Positions 17,074 to 25,379 of a stretch of 58,976 bases of DNA are shown piece after piece; position 1 is the first letter of the stretch, and each line of letters starts with the position of its first letter. The position numbers and the translations under genes were made by a program. The notes under the pieces are model-generated. The model was not told the DNA's origin and ran no database searches. It saw nothing but the letters and a program-made list of their open reading frames with translations. Source of the stretch: Planctomycetota bacterium (GTDB taxonomy: Bacteria > Planctomycetota > UBA1135 > GCA-002748355); the NCBI GenBank assembly GCA_011321845.1, contig DROQ01000042.1:1-58976 (forward strand), written 5' to 3'.

Positions 17074-19830
17074 ATGGCGCTTCTCAGCCTTCTTCTTCTC
17101 ACACTCTCTCCTCTCCAGAATCCAACCCAAGCGGGAATCCCTTCCAGGCTGCGGTTCCAGGCGGCCCCCTCGGTCCATGGAATCCCGGGGACGGAGAGGG
17201 GCCACGAACGTTGGCTCGTGGTCTTCAAACAACGCTCCTTTGATCTGCGCGCTTTTCGGCTGGCTGTCCAAAAAAAGGACAGCGAAGAAGTGGAAAAAGA
17301 AGTCCAGTCCTTGAGGAAGAAGGCTCTCAGGGATCAGAGCGCCTTTGCCCGCTTTCTCGAAGAGAAGCTCGAGGGGAAGGTCCTTGCACATTTTTGGCTG
17401 GTCAACGCCTGCTCCGTGGAGATCCCCGGATCGATGCTCGGTCGCCTCCGCTCCCATCCCCGAGTCGCTTATATCCACCCGGACCAGATCGTCACCCCTG
17501 TCTTCATCAAGAACTCCACCAACGCAAGGAACCATGCGGTAGACGCCTTGCACCTCAAGGGCATCAAAGGGGCGGGAGCCACGATCGCGATCATGGATAC
17601 AGGATTGGACCTGGACATGAATGGCTCAGGAAGGCCCCATGCGACCTTCTACATCCAAGGGAACCCAAAAAACCGGATGGGAGGAGGCATCAAGGGATCC
17701 CGGCTTCTTGCCGCCAAAGCCATCGGCAAGATGATCGCGGACGACGTGAACAACCATGGGACGGCCGTGGCGGGAATCGCCGCGGGGGAAAAGTGGAACA
17801 GCAACAACAACAGCGATCGTGGACACGCACCTCTCGCTGGGATCGTCAGCTATTCGATCGCAAATGATCGCTCGGGATCCACGGATTTGACAACCATCAC
17901 CAAGGCCTGGCAAGCCATCGCGGCCGACGCCGTCAAATACAAGATCGCCGTAGTCAACAATTCCTATTCCGGCAGCCCAGACCCGACCAATGTCTCCCAG
18001 ATGGCCTTGGACGCCGCTGCCTGGAATGCAGGAGTTCTCCCCGTCTGCGCAGCCGGAAACGGGGGAGCCAGCACAGGAGGAAGCCAATCCGTCGCCAACG
18101 GGCTTGCGGTGGGAGCGACCTCCGCCGACTCCAAACAGGTCGCGGCCTTCTCCTCGAGAGGCCCCCTCTTCGGAGATACGAAACGTTTCTACCCCGACAT
18201 CTGCGCGATCGGTGTCTCCCTGGTCCAACCCCTCCGGGACAACGAAGCTAGCCAATGGATTGCCTCCGGGACTTCCATGGCCGCTCCACAGGTCAGCGGC
18301 GCCGCGACCCTTTTCCGATCCATCCAACCCAGGGCTTCCTTCCTCCTCACCAAGGCAGCGCTCCTGGCAAGCACCGAGGACATCAGCCAGCGGAACGTGG
18401 TCCCCCCCTTCCATGACCGGAACGCCTTCGGCCTCGGATTTCTGCGGGATGACCATCTTCTTCGTCTTGCAAAAGGCGGAGGATTGCTGAAAGACAGCGC
18501 ACTCACTCGGGCCGCCACTTCGGCCCGATTCAACTTCATGGTGACCAAAGGAAGATACTACGCGGCCTGTGTCGCCTGGCCACGAACCAATCTACGTTCC
18601 AAGGCCTGGAGTGATCTCTCCCTCGAAGTGAAAATGGGGACCAAGGTCCTGGGCTCGGGGGACAGCCCGAGGAACCTGTATGAAAAGGTTTCTTTCCGCG
18701 CCCCCTCCACCGGAACCGTCCAGATCTTCGTGCGGGGAAAGAGCCTGGACTCTTCGCCTGTCCCCTTCGGTCTCGCTCTCCTCGAAATGCCCCCACCCTT
18801 TGTGGCTGGTGGAGCAACCCCCTTTGGAGCCGGGTGCAAAGGATCGGGAATCCTCCCCAACCTTGGAAACATCCTCCCCCGAGGATACGGAAACCGCTTT
18901 GGCGGGACGGCCGACACCATTCCCATAGGGTTCAAAACCCTCCGGTACCAACAGGTCTTCGCCCTATCGCAAACGCCCAAAGATTTTACGACATCGGGGT
19001 TGGCATTCCGCCACGACGACAAGATCTTCGCCCCCCTCTCCAAGGAATGGATCGAGATCACCATCAAACTCGGTTACGCAGCGACCAGCCCGAAAACGAT
19101 CAGTCGCAGCTTCGCCGTGAACCAATTCGGACCTCAGTCCACCCTCGTCGCAAGGAGGAGAGTCAACCTCCCAAGCATCAAAGGACGCAACCCCTCGCCT
19201 TCCAACTTTCTCCTGCAGATCCCCTTCGACCGTAGCTTTCTCTATCAGAGCTCGCGAAAAAAGGGGTTATTGCTCGACCTTACCAAGCACACCCAGTCCA
19301 AGAGCCTCCTGAGCTTTTACACCGACTCGATCTTCGATCGGAAGACCTTCCCCACTTCCAGGGTTTTCAGCATCCGTCCCCAGGACAGAATGGGGTTTAC
19401 GACTCTGGGTTATGGGAGCGTCGTTGCGTTTATGAAACAGGGTACTTCGGGGGCAGTCCCCATTCTCGAGAACGAAGGAGCGCCCGAAATTGGCAGGAGC
19501 TATGACCTGAGCCTGTCACGAGCAAACAGCAACTCGCCGGCGGTTTTTTTCTTGGGAAACTCGAAAACGAAATTCCAGACGATCACCCTCCCCTTGGATT
19601 TGAGCCCCTTGGGCATGACCGGATGCAAACTGCACACAAACATCCTTTGGGTCCAGGGGATTCGCACAGACTTCAAAGGGAATGGAATCTTAAGGACCAC
19701 CCTCCCGAACCTTCGCAGCCTCATTGGAGTCCGCCTCTACCACCAGGCAGCCATCTATGACCCACCCGGAAATCCATTCGGGCTTGTACTCAGCAACGCG
19801 CTGCAAGTTCTCGTCGGAGGGCAGCCCTAA
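17074..19830 (+). CDS. Secreted subtilisin-like (S8) serine protease, second paralogue
   Basis: ATG 17074 has AAGG 7 nt upstream and opens a signal peptide ('MALLSLLLLTLSPLQNPTQA'). The 918-aa protein has a propeptide ('ERWLVVFKQRSFDLRAF', from about 46) and the S8 triad D175 ('AIMDTGLD'), H228 ('NHGTAVAGIAAG') and S401 ('SGTSMAAPQ'), with oxyanion N329. After the catalytic domain come a beta-sandwich region, a long unique region of about 200 residues absent from the first protease, and the shared C-terminal domain ('LPLDLSPLGMTGC'). It matches the third protease in length and in the extra region, so these two are the closer pair. No obvious terminator separates them. Confidence 0.92.
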   Translation: MALLSLLLLTLSPLQNPTQAGIPSRLRFQAAPSVHGIPGTERGHERWLVVFKQRSFDLRAFRLAVQKKDSEEVEKEVQSLRKKALRDQSAFARFLEEKLEGKVLAHFWLVNACSVEIPGSMLGRLRSHPRVAYIHPDQIVTPVFIKNSTNARNHAVDALHLKGIKGAGATIAIMDTGLDLDMNGSGRPHATFYIQGNPKNRMGGGIKGSRLLAAKAIGKMIADDVNNHGTAVAGIAAGEKWNSNNNSDRGHAPLAGIVSYSIANDRSGSTDLTTITKAWQAIAADAVKYKIAVVNNSYSGSPDPTNVSQMALDAAAWNAGVLPVCAAGNGGASTGGSQSVANGLAVGATSADSKQVAAFSSRGPLFGDTKRFYPDICAIGVSLVQPLRDNEASQWIASGTSMAAPQVSGAATLFRSIQPRASFLLTKAALLASTEDISQRNVVPPFHDRNAFGLGFLRDDHLLRLAKGGGLLKDSALTRAATSARFNFMVTKGRYYAACVAWPRTNLRSKAWSDLSLEVKMGTKVLGSGDSPRNLYEKVSFRAPSTGTVQIFVRGKSLDSSPVPFGLALLEMPPPFVAGGATPFGAGCKGSGILPNLGNILPRGYGNRFGGTADTIPIGFKTLRYQQVFALSQTPKDFTTSGLAFRHDDKIFAPLSKEWIEITIKLGYAATSPKTISRSFAVNQFGPQSTLVARRRVNLPSIKGRNPSPSNFLLQIPFDRSFLYQSSRKKGLLLDLTKHTQSKSLLSFYTDSIFDRKTFPTSRVFSIRPQDRMGFTTLGYGSVVAFMKQGTSGAVPILENEGAPEIGRSYDLSLSRANSNSPAVFFLGNSKTKFQTITLPLDLSPLGMTGCKLHTNILWVQGIRTDFKGNGILRTTLPNLRSLIGVRLYHQAAIYDPPGNPFGLVLSNALQVLVGGQP

Positions 19831-19923
19831 ATCCAAACGAAGAAGACCGCCCCCCTATCCAGGACGGAGTTTTCGGAGTGGAGGCGAAGCGGAGCAGGCG
19901 CAAACCGCGGGCAAGAAGGCGCA

Positions 19924-19942
19924 TGTCGGAATTATTCCGACA
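19924..19942. promoter_or_regulatory. Near-perfect palindrome upstream of third subtilase
   Basis: TGTCGGAATTATTCCGACA is an 8-bp inverted repeat with a TTA centre, 83 nt before the ATG of the third protease. No T-run follows, so it is more like an operator than a terminator. No equivalent copy is seen in front of the other two proteases. Confidence 0.35.
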
Positions 19943-20024
19943 AAGCATTCCCCCTCTCCCTCGGGGCCAAGGGTATCATGATCCCTTGCCCCTTTCCGAG
20001 AGGACCCCCTTTTTGGAGGATTTC

Positions 20025-22781
20025 ATGTTCATCGGATCCACTCTCCTTTTTTCCCTTCTTCTTTTCCCCTCCGCTCTTCCACCCCAAGAGACAGCCCCAC
20101 CCATCGGACCGGTCGCGATCCCCGCCAAACAGGCCCACGGACTCCCCGGCAGACTCCCTGGGACAGAACGTTGGCTGGTTGTCTTCAAGAACCGAAGCTT
20201 CGATTTGAGTGAGTTTCGTGCCGCCGTCAAGACAGGGGACCCTGTCCTCGTAGACAAGATCGTCAAAAAGCTCGAAACCAGAGTCCGCGAGGACCAAAAA
20301 GCATTCGCGACCTTCGTGGAAAACAAGCTACACGGGGATGTGGTAGCCCAGTTCTGGCTCGTCAACGCTTGTTCGGTCGAAGTTCCCTTCAAGAACCTTC
20401 GAGCGATCCAAACCCATCCCAATGTGGCCTACATCCATCCCGACCAGGAGGTTCGGCCGGTCATCCTTACCGCCACCAATTCCAAGAACCACTCGGCCGA
20501 CTCGGTCCAAGCCCTCGGGATCAAGGGAAAAGGAGTCTCGGTAGCCATCATGGACACAGGATGCGATGTGAACATGAACGGGTCGGGTCGTCCCCATTCC
20601 ACTTTTTATGTCAATGGTGACATCAACAACAAGACCGGAGGCGGAATCAGTGGGTCGCGCCTCCTCGCAGCCAAGGCCCTGGGGAAAATGGGAGCGGACG
20701 ATGTCCACAACCATGGAACCGCGGTAGCGGGAATCGCGGCCGGAGAGAAGTGGAACAAAAAATCCAACAGTGACCGTGGACACGCCCCCTTGGCCGGAAT
20801 CGTGAGCTACTCCATCGCCAACAGTCGGGGAGGGAGTTCGGACTTCACGACCATCTCCAAGGCCTGGCAAGCCATCGCCGCTGACGCGGTCAAATATAAA
20901 ATCGTCGCCGCCAACAACTCGTATTCCGGGAGCCCGGATCCCACCAATGTCTCCCAGATGGCCTTGGACGCGGCAGCTTTGAACGCGGGGGTTCTCCCCG
21001 TCTGCGCCGCCGGCAATTCGGGTTCCAGCACTCGGGTCAGCCAGTCGGTCGCGAATGGCCTGGCCGTCGGGGCGACAGTCAAAGACACAAGAGCGATGGC
21101 CTCATTCTCCTCCCGGGGTCCTCTTAGCGGAGATCCGCAGCGATTCTATCCGGATCTCTGCGCAGTGGGTGTCAACCTGGTGCAGCCCCTGCGGGACGTC
21201 GAAGGCAGCCAGTGGATCGCTTCCGGGACGTCGATGGCTTCTCCGGAAGTCTGCGGGGCCGCAGCCCTCTTCCGCTCCGTGAATACCAAAGCCTCCAACC
21301 TCCTGACCAAGGCGGCCATCCTCACGACGACCGAGGATGTGAGCAAAAAGAACCCCAATCCTCCCTACAACACTCGAAACGCTTACGGCGTCGGATTCCT
21401 CCGGGACGACAAACTCATCAGCCTGGCTCAAGGCAACGGCCTCTTGAAGGAAGGAGTCATGACTCCGACTTCCAAGGTCTTCTCCTACACCTTCATCGCG
21501 AAGAAAGGGAAGGCTTATGCCGCTACCGTCACATGGCATCGCTCCAAGCTCAAGGTCAAGACCTGGAGCGATCTCAAACTTGAAGCAAAGAGTGGCAGCA
21601 AGGTCCTCGCCATAAGCGATACTCCCCGCAACCTCTACGAAAAAGTCGTGTTCCTTGCCCAGCAGACCGGGCCGATCACCCTCGTAGTCACAGGCAAGTC
21701 TTTGGATGCGGCCAAGGTCCCCTTCGCCCTCGCAGAGGCCGAGACCCCCGCTCCCTTCATCGATGGCGCTGTCACGGTGTTCGGAAAGGGCTGCCCCGGG
21801 ACCGCAAAACTTCCTCTGACCGTCCCCAATACCTATATCAATAAGTTCGGAGGGAGCACCGACAGTATGCCCCTGGGCTTTTTGAACCACCATCTCATGG
21901 AGATCTTCGACGCCTCCAGGACCCCAAGCAATTTCACCGCCACAGCCCTGAGATTCCGGGGCACGACCATCTGGAGGGCGGCAAAGAATTACTGGGTCGA
22001 GCTGGAGGTCAAGATGGGGCTGTCAAAGAACTCTCCGGCCCTGATCTCTTCGAACTTTGCCGCCAACATCGACGGCAGCCTTGTGACGGTCATCAAAAAG
22101 CGGAAAATCAATCTCCCCGATGTCACAGGGCCCAATTCCTCTCCCTTTGTCTGGGGAGTGAGGATCCCTCTCGATCAGCCTTACACGCATACCGCCAAGG
22201 CCGGGAAACATCTTCTCGTGGATTTCGTCCGTTCCAACTCTTCAGCGGGCAGTTTCCCCGCCGATTACTTCTCGGACGCTGCCAACGACAAGACCGGCAA
22301 ATCTCTTTCGAGAGTCTGGGCTCTTTCCCTGACCGCAACCTCCGGATCTACGGATGTCGGCTATGGGACCATCCTTGGCTTTGACACGACGGGGGCCCCG
22401 AACATCTCCCCCGAACTCTCGAGCAAGTCCTCCCCGGAGATCGGACTTCCTCTCAAACTCGACTTCGCCCTCGCGAGAAGCCAGGCTCCCGTCATCCTCG
22501 CGATGAGCCTTTCCAACAGCAAGTGGAACGGCGTCCCCCTTCCTCTCGATCTGGGTCCTTTCGGGGCGAAGGGCTGTAAACTTCTTGTGGGCCTTGACCT
22601 CACCTTCGTGACCGCGGCGAGCAAAACGGGATCGGGCTCCTTCACCTTTCCCGTTCCCAAGGACAGGAGTTTGATCCAACTCAACACCTACTTCCAAAGC
22701 CTCGTCCTGGATCCCGGGGCGAACAACCTGGGCTTATCCTTCACCAACGGACTCAACGCCCGGTTCGGGGGACAGCCATAA
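20025..22781 (+). CDS. Secreted subtilisin-like (S8) serine protease, third paralogue
   Basis: The start is ATG 20025, with TGGAGGA 4 nt upstream and a signal peptide ('MFIGSTLLFSLLLFPSALPP'). The product is 918 aa, the same length as its upstream neighbour, and close to it along the whole chain. The propeptide starts near 'GTERWLVVFKNRSFDL'. The catalytic residues are D177 ('AIMDTGCD'), H230 ('NHGTAVAGIAAG') and S403 ('SGTSMASPE'), with oxyanion N331. A C-terminal Cys-containing module ('FGKGCPGT') leads to the shared terminal domain ('LPLDLGPFGAKGC'). The tandem arrangement points to local duplication followed by divergence. All three copies keep the full triad, so all are likely active. 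Confidence 0.92.
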   Translation: MFIGSTLLFSLLLFPSALPPQETAPPIGPVAIPAKQAHGLPGRLPGTERWLVVFKNRSFDLSEFRAAVKTGDPVLVDKIVKKLETRVREDQKAFATFVENKLHGDVVAQFWLVNACSVEVPFKNLRAIQTHPNVAYIHPDQEVRPVILTATNSKNHSADSVQALGIKGKGVSVAIMDTGCDVNMNGSGRPHSTFYVNGDINNKTGGGISGSRLLAAKALGKMGADDVHNHGTAVAGIAAGEKWNKKSNSDRGHAPLAGIVSYSIANSRGGSSDFTTISKAWQAIAADAVKYKIVAANNSYSGSPDPTNVSQMALDAAALNAGVLPVCAAGNSGSSTRVSQSVANGLAVGATVKDTRAMASFSSRGPLSGDPQRFYPDLCAVGVNLVQPLRDVEGSQWIASGTSMASPEVCGAAALFRSVNTKASNLLTKAAILTTTEDVSKKNPNPPYNTRNAYGVGFLRDDKLISLAQGNGLLKEGVMTPTSKVFSYTFIAKKGKAYAATVTWHRSKLKVKTWSDLKLEAKSGSKVLAISDTPRNLYEKVVFLAQQTGPITLVVTGKSLDAAKVPFALAEAETPAPFIDGAVTVFGKGCPGTAKLPLTVPNTYINKFGGSTDSMPLGFLNHHLMEIFDASRTPSNFTATALRFRGTTIWRAAKNYWVELEVKMGLSKNSPALISSNFAANIDGSLVTVIKKRKINLPDVTGPNSSPFVWGVRIPLDQPYTHTAKAGKHLLVDFVRSNSSAGSFPADYFSDAANDKTGKSLSRVWALSLTATSGSTDVGYGTILGFDTTGAPNISPELSSKSSPEIGLPLKLDFALARSQAPVILAMSLSNSKWNGVPLPLDLGPFGAKGCKLLVGLDLTFVTAASKTGSGSFTFPVPKDRSLIQLNTYFQSLVLDPGANNLGLSFTNGLNARFGGQP

Positions 22782-22802
22782 CAGCACAGTTTTCCCCTGA
22801 AA

Positions 22803-22844
22803 AAGAACCCGTGGAAACTCCGTTTTCACGGGTTCTTTTTTTTC
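22803..22844 (+). terminator. Rho-independent terminator after third subtilase
   Basis: AAAGAACCCGTGGAAA pairs with TTTTCACGGGTTCTTT (one G-U) around a CTCCG loop and continues into a T-run up to 22844. It starts 22 nt after the protease stop. Confidence 0.9.
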
Positions 22845-22896
22845 TCGAAGGAACCCTGCAGTATCCTTTCCGCTCCGAACTTTTCAGGAGTCTCTG

Positions 22897-25362
22897 ATGC
22901 AATTGCGATCCTTCCATCTTCTTTCCCTCGCTTGTCTGCTGGGTGGGACCCTCCAGGCCCAACTCCCGGGCACCAAGAGCAGTGGAGAGATCCTCCTCTC
23001 CAACGGCTGGAGCCTCCATCCGGAAGGCAAGCAGTTCTCTCTCCCGGCCGACCTACCCATCCGAACGGCTCTCCACCCAAATCTCCCCCTGGTCGCTATC
23101 CAACATGCCGGAAACCGCGCACACAAAGTCGTACTCTTCGATTGGAAAAAACAATCCATCCTCTGTGAGCATGACATCCCCAAGAGCTGGAGTGGGATGA
23201 CTTTTTCGAGAGATGGAAAGACCCTGTTCGTCAGCGGAGGAGTGGATGACCGTATCTACCAACTCGAGTTGGCAAGGAGAAAGAACCGGACCCTGCTCCG
23301 AAGGGGAAAGAACATCGACGTCGGAGCCCCCAAAGTCCTCGATCTCCCCAGCGGGATTTGCGCGACTCCAGATGGCGGACTCCTGGTTCCGCTCCAGAGA
23401 AGCGACCTCCTCCTCAGGTTGAATGCAAAAGGAGAAACACTCTTTCGCAGCAATCTTCCCAAGAGATCCTTCCCCTTCGAATGTGCCTATTCCACGAAAG
23501 AGGGGGTGGTGTATGTCTCCCTCTGGGGACGCTCCCAAGTTCTTGCCATGGATGGAAAAACCGGGAAAAAACTCAAGAGTTTCCCCACAGGACAACACCC
23601 ATCCGCCATGGTTCTCGACCAAGGGGGAGAGAGACTCTTTGTCTCCAACGGAAACGAAAACAGCGTCACTGTCATCGACCTCAAGAACCAAAAGATCCTT
23701 CAAACACTCCATTCGGCCCTGTTTCCGGACGCCCCTCCCGGATCCACCCCCAACAGCCTCTCCCTTGGGCCCAAGGGCAAGCTCCTCCTGGTTGCGAACG
23801 CGGACAACAACAACCTCGCGGTTTTCGACGTATCGGAGCGTGGAGAAGGCCGCAACTTGGGCTTCATCCCAGTAGGTTGGTATCCCACCAGCGTTCAATT
23901 CCTGGATGGGGCCAAGAAGATCCTTGTCGCAAACGGGAAGGGCTCCAAGGGAAGCCGGGCCAACCCCGGTGAACCGGGATCCAAACAAGGTCTCCGCTTT
24001 TCTCGGGACAACTATTCCGGCTCCATGTTCCTTGGATCTCTGTCCCTCATGGATTTCCCCAGCCCAAAACGCCTAGGCCTCCTCTCCAAGCGTGCCTACC
24101 AATGCTCTCCCCTCCAGGGGAGGGAGCGAAAGGGTGTCCAGCGTCCCAAGGACTCTCCCATCCCCCTGAAGCCGGGAGGAAAGAGTCCGATCCGCTACTG
24201 TGTCTACATCATCAAGGAGAACCGCACCTACGACCAGGTTCTGGGTGACCTGAAGAAAGGGAACGGCGACCCCAGACTCTGCCTCTTCCCTCGAGCGGTG
24301 ACTCCCAACCACCACGCTCTCGCCGAAGAGTTCGTTCTCCTGGACAATTTTTACGTCGAGGCCGAAGTCTCCGCCGATGGGCACGAGTGGACGATGGGAG
24401 CTTATGCTTCGGATTTCGTGGAACGCACCTGGCCGGTCACTTACGGAGGCAAGGGCAGCACCCGGCTTGGAGGCGGAAAACGTGGAAGCCTCGGCTATCC
24501 TGCAGAAGGCAACTTCGAGATCGCCATCCCTAAAAACGGTTATCTCTTCGACGCCGCCAAGCGGGCGGGGATCAGCTATCGCAGCTACGGAGAGTTTGTC
24601 AGCAACCCGAATCAAGGCAAACCGGGGAAGCCGCGGATCCCGGCTCTCGTTGGGCATTGCGACCCCCATTACCCCTCCTTTACCATGCGCGTCTCGGATC
24701 AGGCACGGGCCGATCGCTTCCTGCAAGAGTTAAAGGGTTTCGTGAAGAGGGACGAACTCCCCCGCCTCCTGGTTCTCCGCCTTCCAAACGACCACACCTC
24801 CGGGACCCGGCCTGGGGTACCAACCCCCCGCGCCTTTGTGGCGGACAATGATCTTGCCCTCGGACGCATCATTGAAGCTCTCTCCAGGACCCGGTTTTGG
24901 AAAGAGATGGCGATCTTTGTGGTCGAAGACGACGCACAGAACGGGCATGACCATGTGGATGCTCACCGCACAGTTGCCCTCCTGGCGGGCCCCTTTGTCA
25001 AACGAGGGGTGGCGATCCACAACATGTATTCGACCAGCTCCATGCTACGCACCATGGAGCTGATCCTGGGGCTGGAGCCTCTGAGCCAGTTCGACGCCGC
25101 TGCCTTGCCGATGTACGCCTGCTTCACAAGCCAGCCGGATTACAGGCCTTTTTCCAAGCGCGAGGCGACCTGGCCCCTGGACGAGGTCAACGCCAAAAAC
25201 GCCTACGGTGGAAAGCGCTCCGAGAAAATGAACTTCGACCGCGAGGACGCTATCGATGATTTAGCGCTCAATGAAATCCTATGGAAGTCCATCAAGGGCG
25301 TGCACAGCCCCAACCCGGCACCTGTGCACGCCGCTTTCGTTCGCAAATGGGATGAGGATTAA
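22897..25362 (+). CDS. Secreted beta-propeller plus phosphoesterase (alkaline phosphatase superfamily) protein
   Basis: An 821-aa protein with a signal peptide ('MQLRSFHLLSLACLLGGTLQ') and AGGAG 6 nt before the ATG. Residues of about 50-340 form YVTN/SMP30-like propeller blades ('SGMTFSRDGKTLFVSGG', 'GERLFVSNGNENSVTVIDL', 'KGKLLLVANADNNNLAVFD'). From about 430 comes a phosphoesterase domain (PF04185 type): 'YIIKENRTYDQVLGD', 'NFYVEAEVSADGHEWTMGA', 'LPNDHTSGTRPGV' and 'VVEDDAQNGHDHVDAHRT', which carry the likely metal ligands. This propeller-phosphoesterase combination is known as a bifunctional YVTN repeat/alkaline phosphatase family. It probably releases phosphate from organic esters outside the cytoplasm; the exact substrate is not visible. 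Confidence 0.85.
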   Translation: MQLRSFHLLSLACLLGGTLQAQLPGTKSSGEILLSNGWSLHPEGKQFSLPADLPIRTALHPNLPLVAIQHAGNRAHKVVLFDWKKQSILCEHDIPKSWSGMTFSRDGKTLFVSGGVDDRIYQLELARRKNRTLLRRGKNIDVGAPKVLDLPSGICATPDGGLLVPLQRSDLLLRLNAKGETLFRSNLPKRSFPFECAYSTKEGVVYVSLWGRSQVLAMDGKTGKKLKSFPTGQHPSAMVLDQGGERLFVSNGNENSVTVIDLKNQKILQTLHSALFPDAPPGSTPNSLSLGPKGKLLLVANADNNNLAVFDVSERGEGRNLGFIPVGWYPTSVQFLDGAKKILVANGKGSKGSRANPGEPGSKQGLRFSRDNYSGSMFLGSLSLMDFPSPKRLGLLSKRAYQCSPLQGRERKGVQRPKDSPIPLKPGGKSPIRYCVYIIKENRTYDQVLGDLKKGNGDPRLCLFPRAVTPNHHALAEEFVLLDNFYVEAEVSADGHEWTMGAYASDFVERTWPVTYGGKGSTRLGGGKRGSLGYPAEGNFEIAIPKNGYLFDAAKRAGISYRSYGEFVSNPNQGKPGKPRIPALVGHCDPHYPSFTMRVSDQARADRFLQELKGFVKRDELPRLLVLRLPNDHTSGTRPGVPTPRAFVADNDLALGRIIEALSRTRFWKEMAIFVVEDDAQNGHDHVDAHRTVALLAGPFVKRGVAIHNMYSTSSMLRTMELILGLEPLSQFDAAALPMYACFTSQPDYRPFSKREATWPLDEVNAKNAYGGKRSEKMNFDREDAIDDLALNEILWKSIKGVHSPNPAPVHAAFVRKWDED

Positions 25363-25379
25363 GGCCCCTGGTTCCTCAG

